64,000 nucleotides of DNA from positions 1 through 64,000 of the forward strand of contig JAGYJY010000021.1 of assembly GCA_018401745.1 (NCBI GenBank). Reading direction: 5' to 3'. Below, piece by piece: positions 28,938-38,447 of this stretch (its first letter is position 1; every line of letters starts with the position of its first letter). This DNA is from Pirellulales bacterium. GTDB taxonomy: Bacteria; Planctomycetota; Planctomycetia; Pirellulales; UBA1268. The notes under the pieces are model-generated. The model was not told the DNA's origin, ran no database searches, and was given only the letters and a program-made list of their open reading frames with translations. Made by a program: the position numbers and the translations under genes.

Positions 28938-29957
28938 ATGTCGAAGTCACACAGATTTTCATCGCGTGTCGGTCGGCGTTTGCGTGGTTTCACGCTTGTG
29001 GAACTGCTGGTCGTGATCGCCATCATCGGCGTGCTCGTCGGGCTGCTGCTGCCCGCGGTTCAGTCGGCTCGTGAGGCCGCTCGCCGGTCGAGTTGCATGA
29101 ACAACATGAAGCAGATTGGACTCGCGTTGCACAACTATCACGATACTCAAAAGACTTTTCCAGCTGTTGCGAAGTTCGGCCAAGATGGGCCAGGAAAACC
29201 CGGTCCACAGCAGGCTGCCCACCACACCTGGTGCACCTACATCCTGCCCTTCATGGAGGAAACCGCCCTGTTTGATTCGGTCGATCTGAGACTTCCAGCC
29301 TGGGGCCAGCCGATCGTGGGCCAGACCGTGAACGTGCTGCTCTGTCCTTCGGATGGAGGCTTCCGTAAGCCCCAAGAAACCCACGGCATCGGTGTGACCC
29401 ACTATCTCGCCAACGGCGGCTGGCACTGGTGGGAAGGGTCGGTCGCTCCGGGCGCACCATTGCTGCCGGGCGTTGACTATATGGGGGCCTTTCCTGGCGG
29501 TGATGCCTTGAACATGCGCGACTTCCTGGATGGCACCTCCAAGACCATCCTGATCGCCGAAGGCAACTCGACCGGCTACAAGCCGCTCTCAGATGCCTGG
29601 ATGAAGAACGGCGTCGGTGTGCCGCGTCTGGCAAACGGCGAAGGTGTCTTCCACTCGGCCTTCGTGTTTACCGGCATGGGCGGCCGGTGCTGCGAGTCGG
29701 GGCAGTATCATGAAGTCGATGATTCGGGAGTGAAGGCAGCATGGAACTGGTTCCGTGCCGGTCCGCACTCCTACATGCCGAGCTACATCAATGCCTGGGG
29801 GCTCAATAGCGAGTGGCCTGGGCCCGGCAGCATTCATCCGGGGCTCGAGGGCTGCCTGATGGCTGACGGCTCGGTGACCTTCGTCAGCAGCGAGATCGAT
29901 TATCCGTCGTGGTGTGCTCTCAATGGTATCGGCGACAAGCAGCGGCCCGAGTATTGA
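28938..29957 (+). CDS. DUF1559 protein with type IV pilin-like N-terminus
   Basis: 339 residues from MSKSHRFSS, with AAGGGG upstream. The prepilin cleavage/methylation motif GFTLVELLVVIAIIGVLVGL is followed by the DUF1559 signature LPAVQSAREAARRSSCMNNM, KQIGLALHNYHDTQKTFP. C-terminal family elements: TWCTYILPFMEETALFD, DGTSKTILIAEGN and LMADGSVTFVSSEIDY. These proteins are secreted by a type II/IV-pilin-like route and are greatly expanded in planctomycetes. The specific role is unknown. It is followed by a strong terminator and a small lipoprotein gene. Confidence 0.95.
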   Translation: MSKSHRFSSRVGRRLRGFTLVELLVVIAIIGVLVGLLLPAVQSAREAARRSSCMNNMKQIGLALHNYHDTQKTFPAVAKFGQDGPGKPGPQQAAHHTWCTYILPFMEETALFDSVDLRLPAWGQPIVGQTVNVLLCPSDGGFRKPQETHGIGVTHYLANGGWHWWEGSVAPGAPLLPGVDYMGAFPGGDALNMRDFLDGTSKTILIAEGNSTGYKPLSDAWMKNGVGVPRLANGEGVFHSAFVFTGMGGRCCESGQYHEVDDSGVKAAWNWFRAGPHSYMPSYINAWGLNSEWPGPGSIHPGLEGCLMADGSVTFVSSEIDYPSWCALNGIGDKQRPEY

Positions 29958-30003
29958 GCCACCGTCTGATGGCCCTGTCGCTGACAGGGTGAGCATTCAT
30001 GGT

Positions 30004-30039
30004 GCGAAGGCTCCGGGCCGTTCCGGAGCCTTCGCTGTT
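30004..30039 (+). terminator. Strong hairpin after DUF1559 gene 1
   Basis: Perfect 13-bp stem GCGAAGGCTCCGG/CCGGAGCCTTCGC with loop GCCGTT, followed by TGTT. The T-tract is poor, so it may act partly as an mRNA-stabilising hairpin between the DUF1559 and lipoprotein genes. Confidence 0.6.
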
Positions 30040-30076
30040 GCAGCAGGAGCCATTTCACCTTTGAGGAGTTTCTTTC

Positions 30077-30255
30077 ATGCGTTTTGTCTTGTGTGTCTGT
30101 CTGTTTTCGATCGTCATGGCGGTCGGTTGCTCCGGGCCAAAGCAGCCTGAAGCGGATCCCAACTTCAAGCCCACCACGAATCCCAGCGACATCACGATCC
30201 CTGATCAGATGAAGCAGAACGCGCCTCTGGCGGCTGATCTCATCGCATGGAATAA
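30077..30255 (+). CDS. Small secreted lipoprotein (stop codon lost by probable indel)
   Basis: Begins MRFVLCVCLFSIVMAVGCSG, a lipoprotein signal with lipidated Cys in AVGC, then DPNFKPTTNPSDITIPDQMK. Small lipoproteins with a TDP-x-x-ITIPDQMK-like tail commonly follow DUF1559 genes in planctomycetes. In the sequence as given the frame stays open to 31048, through a terminator and a palindromic repeat. A single missing base would instead give a stop at 30253-30255, eight bases before the terminator stem, and this is the end used here. Confidence 0.65.
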
Positions 30256-30262
30256 CGTCATC

Positions 30263-30300
30263 AGCGGGCCACTGGTACGAGGTGCCAGTGGCCCGCTCTT
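30263..30300 (+). terminator. Rho-independent-type terminator of the lipoprotein gene
   Basis: Perfect 13-bp stem AGCGGGCCACTGG (30263-30275) / CCAGTGGCCCGCT (30285-30297), followed by CTTTG. Its position supports a lipoprotein stop close to 30255. Confidence 0.7.
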
Positions 30301-30324
30301 TGCGCTGGCGGCCTTCCGCTCAGG

Positions 30325-30452
30325 GAAGCCCGGTGCTGCCCCTCCGGCCGCTCGCCTCGGCCCTCCCTGGCCTCGGGTCGCTCTCGTTCCACTCGCTTTC
30401 GCCCTCCAGGCTTCGCTCGTTCCACTACGCCGGCTGGTCAGCACCGGGCTTC
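30325..30452. repeat. Palindromic dispersed element, copy B
   Basis: Terminal inverted repeats GAAGCCCGGTGCTG and CAGCACCGGGCTTC are perfect. Against copy A (5521-5658) the ninth base of the left arm is T instead of G and its partner on the right is A instead of C, a compensatory change. The interior aligns with copy A throughout, for example CCCCTCCGG on the left and CTTCGCTCGTTCC on the right. It lies between a terminator and the next gene. Confidence 0.75.
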
Positions 30453-30472
30453 GCCGGGCTGACGCTTTCTTC

Positions 30473-31586
30473 GTGTTGAGGAGATGTCTGAGCCGGGAGG
30501 ATGTCACCTATCTCAACACCGCAGCCGAGGGGATTCCGCCGCCGTGTGTGGCGGAGGCGCTGGCAGCCTATGCGGCCGACAAACAGCTCGGGATGGATGG
30601 CCGGCTGCGGCATGAAGCGGAGTGGGATGGGCTGCGAGCAGGCGGCGGGCGGCCTGTTTGGCCTGACGGCGGAAGAGATCGGGATCTGCTCCTGCGCTTC
30701 CGAAGCCTTCAACCTTGCCGCGATGGCCTTACGGCTGCAGGAAGGCGACGAGGTTGTGATCACCGACCTCGACTTCCCCGCCGGCGCCACCCCTTGGCTC
30801 CAGGATGTCTGCCCGGCGACCGTCAGGCTCTGGAAGGCGCGGGAAGGTGGGCTTCGCGTCGACGACCTCGTGCCGCTCGTGGGACCAAAGACACGGCTGG
30901 TGACAGTGTCGCTGGTGAGCTTCTTCAACGGCTTCATGCTGCCGCTCTCCGAGGTGATCGAGGCGGTGCGGCAAGGCAGCGACGCGCTTGTGGCGGTGGA
31001 TGTCACGCAGGCGGCGGGGCGGGTTCCGCTCTCGCTTGCGGGCGTTGATCTCGTCGTCAGCAGCACGCACAAGTGGCTGCTGGGGAGCCATGGCATTGGC
31101 CTGGTTGGTGTGCCGTCGGCTCGCGCGGAGGAGTGGACAGTGCCGGCCGGCGGCTGGTTCAACCTGGCCAACGCCTTTGAGGCTGATCGCTTTGAGCGAG
31201 CCATCACCAAGCCAGGGGCCGCAAGCTTTTCGGTGGGCATGCCCAACTACCCGGCGGTGTATGCCGTCAACGCAGCGGTGCGGTATGTGCGAGCGATTGG
31301 CGTGGAGGCGATCCAGGCCCATGCTCAGCCGCTGACAGAGGCCTGCCTGGAGGCTGTGGCGGCCGAAGACGTCGACCTGCTCACGCCCCGCGAGCCCAAA
31401 CATCTCGCCGGCATCCTCGCCTTCCGGCATCCCAAGGCCGAAGCACTCCACCGCTTCCTGCACGACCGCGACATCCACATCATGGCCCATGCCGGCCGCC
31501 TGCGGGTGGCGATCCACGGCTACAACACCGCGGCAGACATTGAGCGATTTCTGACCGTGCTCCGCGAAGCGGTTGCCACTGTCTGA
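30473..31586 (+). CDS. Class V aminotransferase / cysteine desulfurase-like PLP enzyme (frameshifted)
   Basis: About 370 residues after correction. The N-terminal part, in one frame, reads YLNTAAEGIPPPCVAEALAA, YAADKQLGMDG, RHEAEWD. The rest, in the next frame, reads EQAAGGLFGLTAEEI, then SEAFNLAAMAL, VAVDVTQAAGRVPLSL and the PLP-lysine motif VVSSTHKWLLGSHGIG. One extra base near 30635-30645 explains the break. No ATG is available in the first frame; GTG (30473) or TTG (30476) are candidates, and an ATG at 30483 would need another indel. The substrate is unknown; members include desulfurases and isopenicillin-epimerase-like enzymes. Confidence 0.82.
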
Positions 31587-31598
31587 ACTCGGCGTGCG

Positions 31599-34431
31599 TT
31601 ACGGCAGCACCTCGATCACCACCGGCAGCGAGCACTGGCCGCCGTCGTCGTTGGCTCGCAGATGGAAGAGCCGGCGACCTGGCCGGGCAACGGGCGAGGC
31701 GGTGATGAAAAACTCACGCTCGGTCTGCCCCTCGACGATCATCAGGCCGTTGAGGCCGATGTTGTCGACAAACACGCCGTAGGGCAGGTTGCGGCCAGAG
31801 TCTTCGGTGCCAAAGGAGATCCGCCCGCCGAAGTCATGACGCTCGGCGACCACGCGGGCTGTGAGGGTCTCGCCCGGGTGAATCGTGAAGTGGGGAACGC
31901 TCTGCCTGGCCTCGGCAACGGGTGCCGTGCTGCCCGTCTCGGTGATAGCGACGGTCAGCTTCGCAGCAGGCCCGAGCTGGAGGTTGCCCAGCGTGCCCAG
32001 CTCGACCGCGGCAGGAGCAGCCGTTTCGTCTGGGGCAACCGCCGTGGCGACCACCCGCACAGCCTTGTCGGCTTCGTCACTGGGATCGGCCGCATCCGCT
32101 GCTGCCGAGAGAACCCCGAAGGCCCGCAGCTGCCCCTCTTCGATCACGACGGGCCCGTGGAAGGTGAAGCCCGCCGGCAGGTTCTCGACGTTGATCTCGA
32201 TCGCCCCCTCGAAGCCCTCGAGCCTCGTGGCGGTGAACGTGAGCTCGCGTCCGCTGCCGGGGCTGACCTGCGGATTCTTGCCGCCGACGGCCACGCTGAA
32301 GGCAGGAACCGGGCTGCGGATCGTCAGCGTGTAGCGGAAGTCGTCGGGACGGGATGCGGAACCAAAGCCACGGGTGTCGCGGAGACGAACGACATACGCA
32401 CCGTCAGCCGGAATCTCAACGATCAGCTGTGAATCGCGGCCCAGCCTGCCCTGCGGGTCGTCGTCGTTCTCATAGGGAATGTCGAAGACCGGCAGGCCGT
32501 TGGCCTCGGCCGCCGCACCCGGCGGCAACGGTTTCACAATCCAGGCTGGCTCACCAAGGGCATGGGTCACCGCCGTGGTGCCGAAGAAAGTGTGCCGCTG
32601 GCCGAAGCCGGGGTAGACGAGAAACCCCGAGTCGGGTCCTCGTGGGTAGAGCCAGAGCCGGCTGACCTCACCGCCCGCGTAGAGGTATTCGTCAAGCTCC
32701 ATCTCACGCCAGTTGTGCAGCCGGAAGTCGCCCGACTGCGTGGAGTCTTTCCCTCGGAAGGTGAACCAGGAATCGCGGACCGCCTGCAGGCGGACCCGGG
32801 GCACAGGCTCACCATTGGCGTGCAGCAGTTCGAGCCGTGAGTCGAGCTGCGACTTCGACCGGGCAGCATCCACGTCGAGCAGCAGCACCTGCCCGGCCGC
32901 AGCGGTGAAGCGGAAACAGTCGGCATCCCCTTCGCGGTTCATCGAGCCTGTGATGGATACCGGGAGCTCGACGTTTTCTGCGTCTGCTGGCGTGTCGTTG
33001 GGCTCGGCCTCGGCATGGGCAATCGGCGCACCGGTGAGCAGTTCGGCTGGGGGAACGTCCTCCAGCTGCGCAACGGAGGTGGCAGCCTCGCCGACCGCTC
33101 CGCCTGCCTGGAAGACCTCCAGCGAACCGTCCATGCGGCCCGCGAGAAAGCATGGCTCCTTCCAGGCAGCCAGCGACGAAAGCATGTCGGGCTGCGTTGC
33201 GAGCGTTGCAGCATGCTCAAGCGACGGCAGCGTCCACACGCTCAGCGAGGCGTCTTCCGCTGACGAGATCAGCTGGGATCCATCGTGGGAGAGTGCCAGC
33301 GCCGTGATCGGGCTCTCGTGGGCGAAGCGGGCATGCAGCTGCGGGTTGATCGTCGGCTCGGTGAGCGAGGCAAGCTGCCAGACATGAATCCGCTTGTCGC
33401 GGCCGGCAGCGATCACCCGCGAGCCGTCGGGGGTGAAGAGCACGGTGTAAACGTCGCCCTGCGGCTGGCTGAGGGTGTCGAGCCGTTGGCCGTCAGCGAC
33501 CCTCCAGAGCTTGACGGTCTCATCGCCGCTCGCTGAGGCGAGCATGCCGCCGTCGGGATGCCAGGCGAGATCGAAGACGGCGGCGTTGTGGACGTCGATC
33601 TCCCGGAGGAGCGAGCCGTCGGCAACGTTCCAGAGCCGGATCGTGCGGTCGTAGCCCGCCGTCGCCAGCGAGGGAGCCGTCGGGCGAGAGTTCGGCGTCG
33701 TAGAGCAGGTCGCGGTGGCCGGCAAAAGCCATCAGCAGCCTGCCTGAGACGGCATCTCTGAGCTCTGCCTGCCCGCTGAGCCCCGGCGTGCCGCCAGCGA
33801 GCACGAGCCGCTGGCCATCACTGGCAAAGTGCACCGCCATAACCTTGCCCGGAAGGTCGCCAAGCGAGACCACGCCGTCGGCATCGGAGGCAACCGGCAG
33901 GCCATCAGGGCCCACCGGGGCGATCTCGAGGGAGCGGCCACGGGCCACGGCGAGTCGGCTGCGGTCAGGCGAGTAGGCCAGGGCGGTGACCGGCTGGGGG
34001 CCACTGGAGCCGGGCAGGTCGGGCACGACCAGGCCCATCGAGAGCGGGTGGTCTTCAGCCGGAGGCACGGCGCCTGCCGCGATCCAGTCTCGCAGGTGTT
34101 GCACCTCGGCTGCGCTCGGCTGTGGATGATTCATCGGCGGCATGTGGTCGTCGCCCGTGCTCTCCATCCGCTGGAGCAGCACGGAGGCCGCGGGATTGCC
34201 CGGCACGACCGTATCGCCCTGGCCATCACCACCCCGCCGCAGGCTGGCGAAGGTCTCCACAGAAAAGCCGCTCTCCGGCTCGGCGTCGTTGTGGCAGCCG
34301 ACGCAGGAACCCCGCAGGAGTGGCAGCACAGCCTCTTCGTAGCTGGGGCCAGCTTCGGCGGCCGACACCTTAGCCGGGGTAACGGGGGCGACGGTGAGTG
34401 CCAACAGAAAGAGAGCAAGCGGCATTCGCAT
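31599..34431 (-). CDS. Cytochrome-like + WD40 propeller + pre-peptidase C-terminal domain protein (frameshifted)
   Basis: About 943 residues. Signal peptide MRMPLALFLLALTVAPVTPA, a PSCyt-like haem motif GSCVGCHNDAEPESGF, then WD40 repeats (VTALAYSPDRSRLAVARG, DRTIRLWNVADGSLLREI, VFDLAWHPDGGMLASASGDE, SVWTLPSLEHA). A PPC-type domain follows (AEPNDTPADAENVELPVSIT). The frame breaks in the G3 run 33672-33674: dropping one base joins LYDAELSPDGS to SLATAGYDRTIRLW. Last gene of a DUF1501-PSD1-WD40 unit. Likely secreted; exact function unknown. Confidence 0.85.
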
Positions 34432-34476
34432 CAGTCGGTTCTCGCAGGCGGCGGACGGCGGCAGCGGGGGAGGGAA

Positions 34477-36738
34477 TCAATGGCGGAAGAGAAACTCGCG
34501 GCTCGTGAGCAGCGACCAGTAGAGGTCTTCGACAACGGCGCGTTTCTCCTCAGGAGTCGCGTCGGCGAGCATGGTGAGAAACGGCTGCTTCTCTTCGTCG
34601 GTCGGGTAGCGGGAGAGGGTTCGCAGCCAGGCGTCCTCAATGATGGCCTCGTTCGTCGGCTCCGTGGCGAGCATCCGCGTGATGGAGCCATGCTTCGAGG
34701 CCAGCTTGTCGTTGAGGGTGGAGCCGTTGGAGAGATGCAGCACCTGCACCAGGCTCGGCTGGTTCGACCGCTCACACTCGCAGGTGATCTCGCGATCGTT
34801 GCGGCCGAAGGTCTCCAGGAAGTAGTTCTTCACGGCGGAGTCGGAGAGCTCCAAGGCTCGGGTGCCCGCCCCGTAGGCATCGACCTTCTGAGTGGAGCCA
34901 TCGTTGAGGGCGATCTCCGTGTACGTGTCGCGAACACCCGTGACGTCGGAGATCGCGTCGCTGAGCACCTCGGCCATCAGCCGGGTGGGATAGGCACGGG
35001 CAAACCAGAGCCGATCGCCCTTATTTTCCGGCAGCACCTGGCTGCCGCGACGGTAGGTCTCTGAAAGCAGAATCAGCCGCATCAGGGCCTTGAGGTCGTA
35101 GCCCTGCTCGGCGGTAAACGCTGCCAGGGCCGTCAGCAGCGTGTCGTTGCTCGCCGGGTTGGTGGCGCGGAGATCATCGACGGGGTTGACCAGGCCGATG
35201 CCGAAGAAGTTGGCCCACACACGATTGGCGATCGCTCGGGCAAAGTAGGGATTGTCTGGCGAGGTCAGCCAGGCAGCGAGGGCCTCGCGGCGGTCGGTGG
35301 GGCTTTCGGGATCGAGGGGTTCGCCGTCGAGCGGGGCGGGCGGCAGGGGGCGGCCGGTCCGCGGCTGGAGGAGGTCGCCGCGGGGCTCCACGTAAAGAGT
35401 GCGGACGCCATCGCCGCTGCGGGCATCGCCTCCCCAGCCTTTGGCCCGCACCCTCGCGAAGAGATTGGCGAAGGCGTAGTACTGGTCGTTGGTCCATTTC
35501 TCCAGCGGGTGGTTGTGGCACTTAGCGCACCCGATCGAGAGGGAGAGGAAGGCTTGGCTCGTGTTCTCCGCCATCGTCTCAGGATCCTGATGGACGGCGA
35601 AGAAGTTGGTCGCCCCGTTCTCCACGCTCGAGCCCGTGGCGGTGATTGCCTGACGAACCAGCTCGTCCCAGGGCATGTTTTCCGCCACACGATCGCGGAT
35701 CCACGACGCATAGGCTTCCACCGCAGCCGGCCGCAGGGCCGATCCGGTCACGAGAAAGATGTCAGCCCACTTGTAGCTCCAGTAATCGATGAACTCAGGG
35801 CGGGCCAGCAGGAGGTCGACGAGCCGCTCCCGCTTCTTCGGCGCGGTGTCGCTGAGAAAACCGCGAACCTCTTCGGGCGTTGGCAGCCGGCCGATCGTGT
35901 CGAGAAAGGCCCGACGAAGAAAGGTCGCATCGTCGCAAGGGGGCGAGGGGGCCAGGTGCAGCCGCTGGAGCTGCTCGAGGACAAGCTCGTCGATCAGGTT
36001 GGCCCTGGGCGCCGCCGCGAAGGTCTCGGGGGGAATCGCATGGGGGAAGGCTGAGGTCACCCTGCCGACGGCAATCTGTGAGGAAAACCAGGCGGTGATC
36101 GCGCCGCTGCCATGCCCGAGCGCCGTGGCGAGGCCATCGCCGGAAACGCTTGCCACGGTCGCGTCGGTGGAGGTGAAGCGGGCCCAGCGGGTGACATCGC
36201 GGCTGGAGCCATCGCTGTAGCGGGCCGTGACCTGAAAAGCCACCTCGTCACCCGGAGCGAGCAGCGCCTCAGCAGGCTCAATGCTGATCGACGCAAGCGA
36301 TCGCTCGCCAGCCTGGGGCCCAGGGCAGCCGGCGGCAATCCAGGATGCCAGCAGCTGGTAGTCGTCGCTGCCCACGTCGAGCCGCTTCCCGCCTTTGTGG
36401 GGCACGGCCATTGTGGGCTTGGTCAGCAGCAGGCTCGTGGCGGGCTTGGCCAGATCGACGCGGCGGCCGAGGGCCTCCCGCGTGATGGCGAGGTGGTCGC
36501 TGGCCGGATCGTAGCCAAAGAGCGAGAGCCGGAAGCCAGCCTTGCCAGCGAGCGCTCCATGGCAGCCGCCACCGTTGCAGCCGGCTTTGGAGAGGATCGG
36601 GACGATGTCGTTGGTGAAGCTGACATCGGCCGCAGGCTCATCCCCCCGAGCGGCAGCGGACGCGCCGATCAGCAGCAGGGAGAGCAGCAGCGGCCATGAA
36701 CGCGGCAGCGGTCGATGGTCACGGGCGACGCGGTCCAT
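34477..36738 (-). CDS. PSD1 protein with BIG2 domain (DUF1549/DUF1553)
   Basis: 753 residues, intact. A signal peptide is followed by a CNGGGCHG haem-like motif (ILSKAGCNGGGCHGALAGKA), a BIG2 Ig-like domain (EVAFQVTARYSDGSSRDVTR, VASVSGDGLATALG), DUF1549 (DDATFLRRAFLDTIGRLPTP), CAKCHNHPLEKWTNDQYY and DUF1553 (NRVWANFFGIGLVNPVDDLR, ending TSREFLFRH). This is a distinct sub-architecture from the other two PSD1 genes here, which have discoidin segments. It sits between DUF1501 upstream and WD40 downstream on one strand. Confidence 0.93.
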   Translation of the reverse strand: MDRVARDHRPLPRSWPLLLSLLLIGASAAARGDEPAADVSFTNDIVPILSKAGCNGGGCHGALAGKAGFRLSLFGYDPASDHLAITREALGRRVDLAKPATSLLLTKPTMAVPHKGGKRLDVGSDDYQLLASWIAAGCPGPQAGERSLASISIEPAEALLAPGDEVAFQVTARYSDGSSRDVTRWARFTSTDATVASVSGDGLATALGHGSGAITAWFSSQIAVGRVTSAFPHAIPPETFAAAPRANLIDELVLEQLQRLHLAPSPPCDDATFLRRAFLDTIGRLPTPEEVRGFLSDTAPKKRERLVDLLLARPEFIDYWSYKWADIFLVTGSALRPAAVEAYASWIRDRVAENMPWDELVRQAITATGSSVENGATNFFAVHQDPETMAENTSQAFLSLSIGCAKCHNHPLEKWTNDQYYAFANLFARVRAKGWGGDARSGDGVRTLYVEPRGDLLQPRTGRPLPPAPLDGEPLDPESPTDRREALAAWLTSPDNPYFARAIANRVWANFFGIGLVNPVDDLRATNPASNDTLLTALAAFTAEQGYDLKALMRLILLSETYRRGSQVLPENKGDRLWFARAYPTRLMAEVLSDAISDVTGVRDTYTEIALNDGSTQKVDAYGAGTRALELSDSAVKNYFLETFGRNDREITCECERSNQPSLVQVLHLSNGSTLNDKLASKHGSITRMLATEPTNEAIIEDAWLRTLSRYPTDEEKQPFLTMLADATPEEKRAVVEDLYWSLLTSREFLFRH

Positions 36739-36838
36739 GAAGAATCTCCATCAAAGAAGGCAGAGCGAGTTGTGGTGGTGGAGCGGGTGGCTCGTACATG
36801 ATCTGGCGGTCGCGCTCGCCACAGGGGCCACGCGGTCC

Positions 36839-38224
36839 TCACGCGAACAGCTCACGGATCGGCTCGGTGCCGAAGTCGGTCAGGGCGAACGGCCGGCCGG
36901 CCGGTCCGTCGAGGTGGCTGGTGTGGTTGAGACCGAGGCTTTCAAAGATCGTGGCCACGATGTCGCCAGGCCCGACGGGCCGCTCTGCAGGGAAGCCACC
37001 CACGGTGTCGCTGGCGCCGACCACGCGGCCGCCTGCCACGCCGCCGCCAGCGAAGCTGCAGCTGAAGCACTGCGGCCAATGGTCACGGCCGCCGGCCGGG
37101 TTGACCTTCGGTGTGCGGCCAAACTCGCAGAGCGTGGTCACGAGCGTGTCGTCGAGCATGCCGCGGCCCACGAGGTCTTCCAGCAGCGCTGAGTAGGCCT
37201 GGTCGTACATCGGGCAGACGATGTCTTTCATGCCCTCGATCGAGGTGAACGGCTTGGAGCCGTGGATATCCCAGGTGATCTCGTCGAACACCGTGAGGAA
37301 GGTGTTGACCGTCACGAACCGCACGCCGTTTTCCACCAGCCGCCTTGCAAGCAGGCAGCACTGCCCGAAGCGATTCATGCCATACCGCTCACGGACATGC
37401 GTCGGCTCCTTGGAGAGATCGAAGGCTTCGCGGGCCTGGGTGCTCGTCATCAGCCGGTAGGCAGTCTGAAAGTTTTCGTCGAGCAGCCGCGCGTCTTCGC
37501 TGGCCTCAAACTCGTCGGCCGCCTGCTCCACGATGCTCCGCATGGAACGCCGCCGCTCAAGCCTGGCCATGCCGATCTGGTCTGGAGGCAGCAGGTCCGG
37601 CACGCGGAAGTCGGGCTTGGAGGGATCGGCCATCAGCGCGAAAGGGTCGTGGGCCTTGCCCAGGAAGCCTCCGGCCTGTCCGTTGGGGAGGTTGCCGCCG
37701 CCGCGGCCCATCAGCTCCGGCAGCACGACAAAGGGGGGCAGGTCGGTGCGGCGGCCGAGCAGATACGACGCGACGCTGCCGACGTGGGGAGTGTGGATGC
37801 CTCCCGTAAACCGCCGGCCCGTCTGCAGCATCTGCCAGCCGGCATCGTGGACGGCCGCCCCGGCGTGGTGGCAGCTTCGCACCAGGGAGAAGCGATCGGC
37901 GACGGCCGCATGCTTGGGCAGCAGTTCGGAAATCTCGAAGGCATCGGTCGCTGTGCGGATCGGCTTGAACGGGCCGCGAATCTCCGCAGGCGCCTCCGGC
38001 TTCATGTCCCAGAGGTCGAGATGGCTCGGCCCGCCGAGGTTGAAAATCATGATGCAGGAGCGGTTCTCATGCCCCGGGCGAACCTGGCCTTCAGCTGCAG
38101 CCCGGGCATACTGCGGCAGCGAAAGCCCGACCGCCGACAGAGCCCCCACGTGTAGGAAATCACGACGCGTGGGGCCACCACCGCACAGCAGGGCACGCGG
38201 GCGTGGCGCGAGAAAACTGAACAT
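36839..38224 (-). CDS. DUF1501 protein, Tat-exported
   Basis: 461 residues from MFSFLAPRPRALLCGGGP, with a twin-arginine signal TRRDFLHVGALSAVGLSL. Family blocks: SCIMIFNLGGPSHLDLWDMK, FSLVRSCHHAGAAVHDAGWQ, TGRRFTGGIHTPHVGSVASY, FVTVNTFLTVFDEITWDIHG, TLCEFGRTPKVNPAGGRDHW. It is the first gene of the unit DUF1501-PSD1-WD40. The family is related to alkaline phosphatase/sulfatase folds but no activity has been firmly assigned. Confidence 0.93.
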   Translation of the reverse strand: MFSFLAPRPRALLCGGGPTRRDFLHVGALSAVGLSLPQYARAAAEGQVRPGHENRSCIMIFNLGGPSHLDLWDMKPEAPAEIRGPFKPIRTATDAFEISELLPKHAAVADRFSLVRSCHHAGAAVHDAGWQMLQTGRRFTGGIHTPHVGSVASYLLGRRTDLPPFVVLPELMGRGGGNLPNGQAGGFLGKAHDPFALMADPSKPDFRVPDLLPPDQIGMARLERRRSMRSIVEQAADEFEASEDARLLDENFQTAYRLMTSTQAREAFDLSKEPTHVRERYGMNRFGQCCLLARRLVENGVRFVTVNTFLTVFDEITWDIHGSKPFTSIEGMKDIVCPMYDQAYSALLEDLVGRGMLDDTLVTTLCEFGRTPKVNPAGGRDHWPQCFSCSFAGGGVAGGRVVGASDTVGGFPAERPVGPGDIVATIFESLGLNHTSHLDGPAGRPFALTDFGTEPIRELFA

Positions 38225-38286
38225 TCCTAACCTCCGCCTGTTGGAGTTCTCACGGCGGGATTCGATCCCCTGGCATCCTGTCGATG

Positions 38287-38323
38287 CAGGCTCTGCCCAC
38301 CAAAAGCCCAGGCTCTGCCCACC
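38287..38323. repeat. Tandem 15-bp repeat upstream of DUF1501
   Basis: CAGGCTCTGCCCACC occurs at 38287-38301 and again at 38309-38323, a 22-base period, within the divergent region between DUF1501 and the TIM-barrel gene. The phrase CAAAAGCCCAGG between them resembles CAAAAGCCAAGG of the post-stop element, but the match is too short to call a third copy. Confidence 0.5.
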
Positions 38324-38447
38324 CACAGCCTTGTCGACTCCTGGGCTCCCACGGCAGACTCTGCCAACCTGGTAGTCTACCCGCTCGTTGTGGCGTTCGC
38401 ACTCCGCGGCACCTCACGACAACCGGCAGCTCGGAGGCAAGCAAGCG

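Noticed and set aside
38287-38323. Third copy of the post-stop element
   Set aside because: Only a short phrase (CAAAAGCCCAGG) matches, the hairpins are absent and it is not next to a stop codon.
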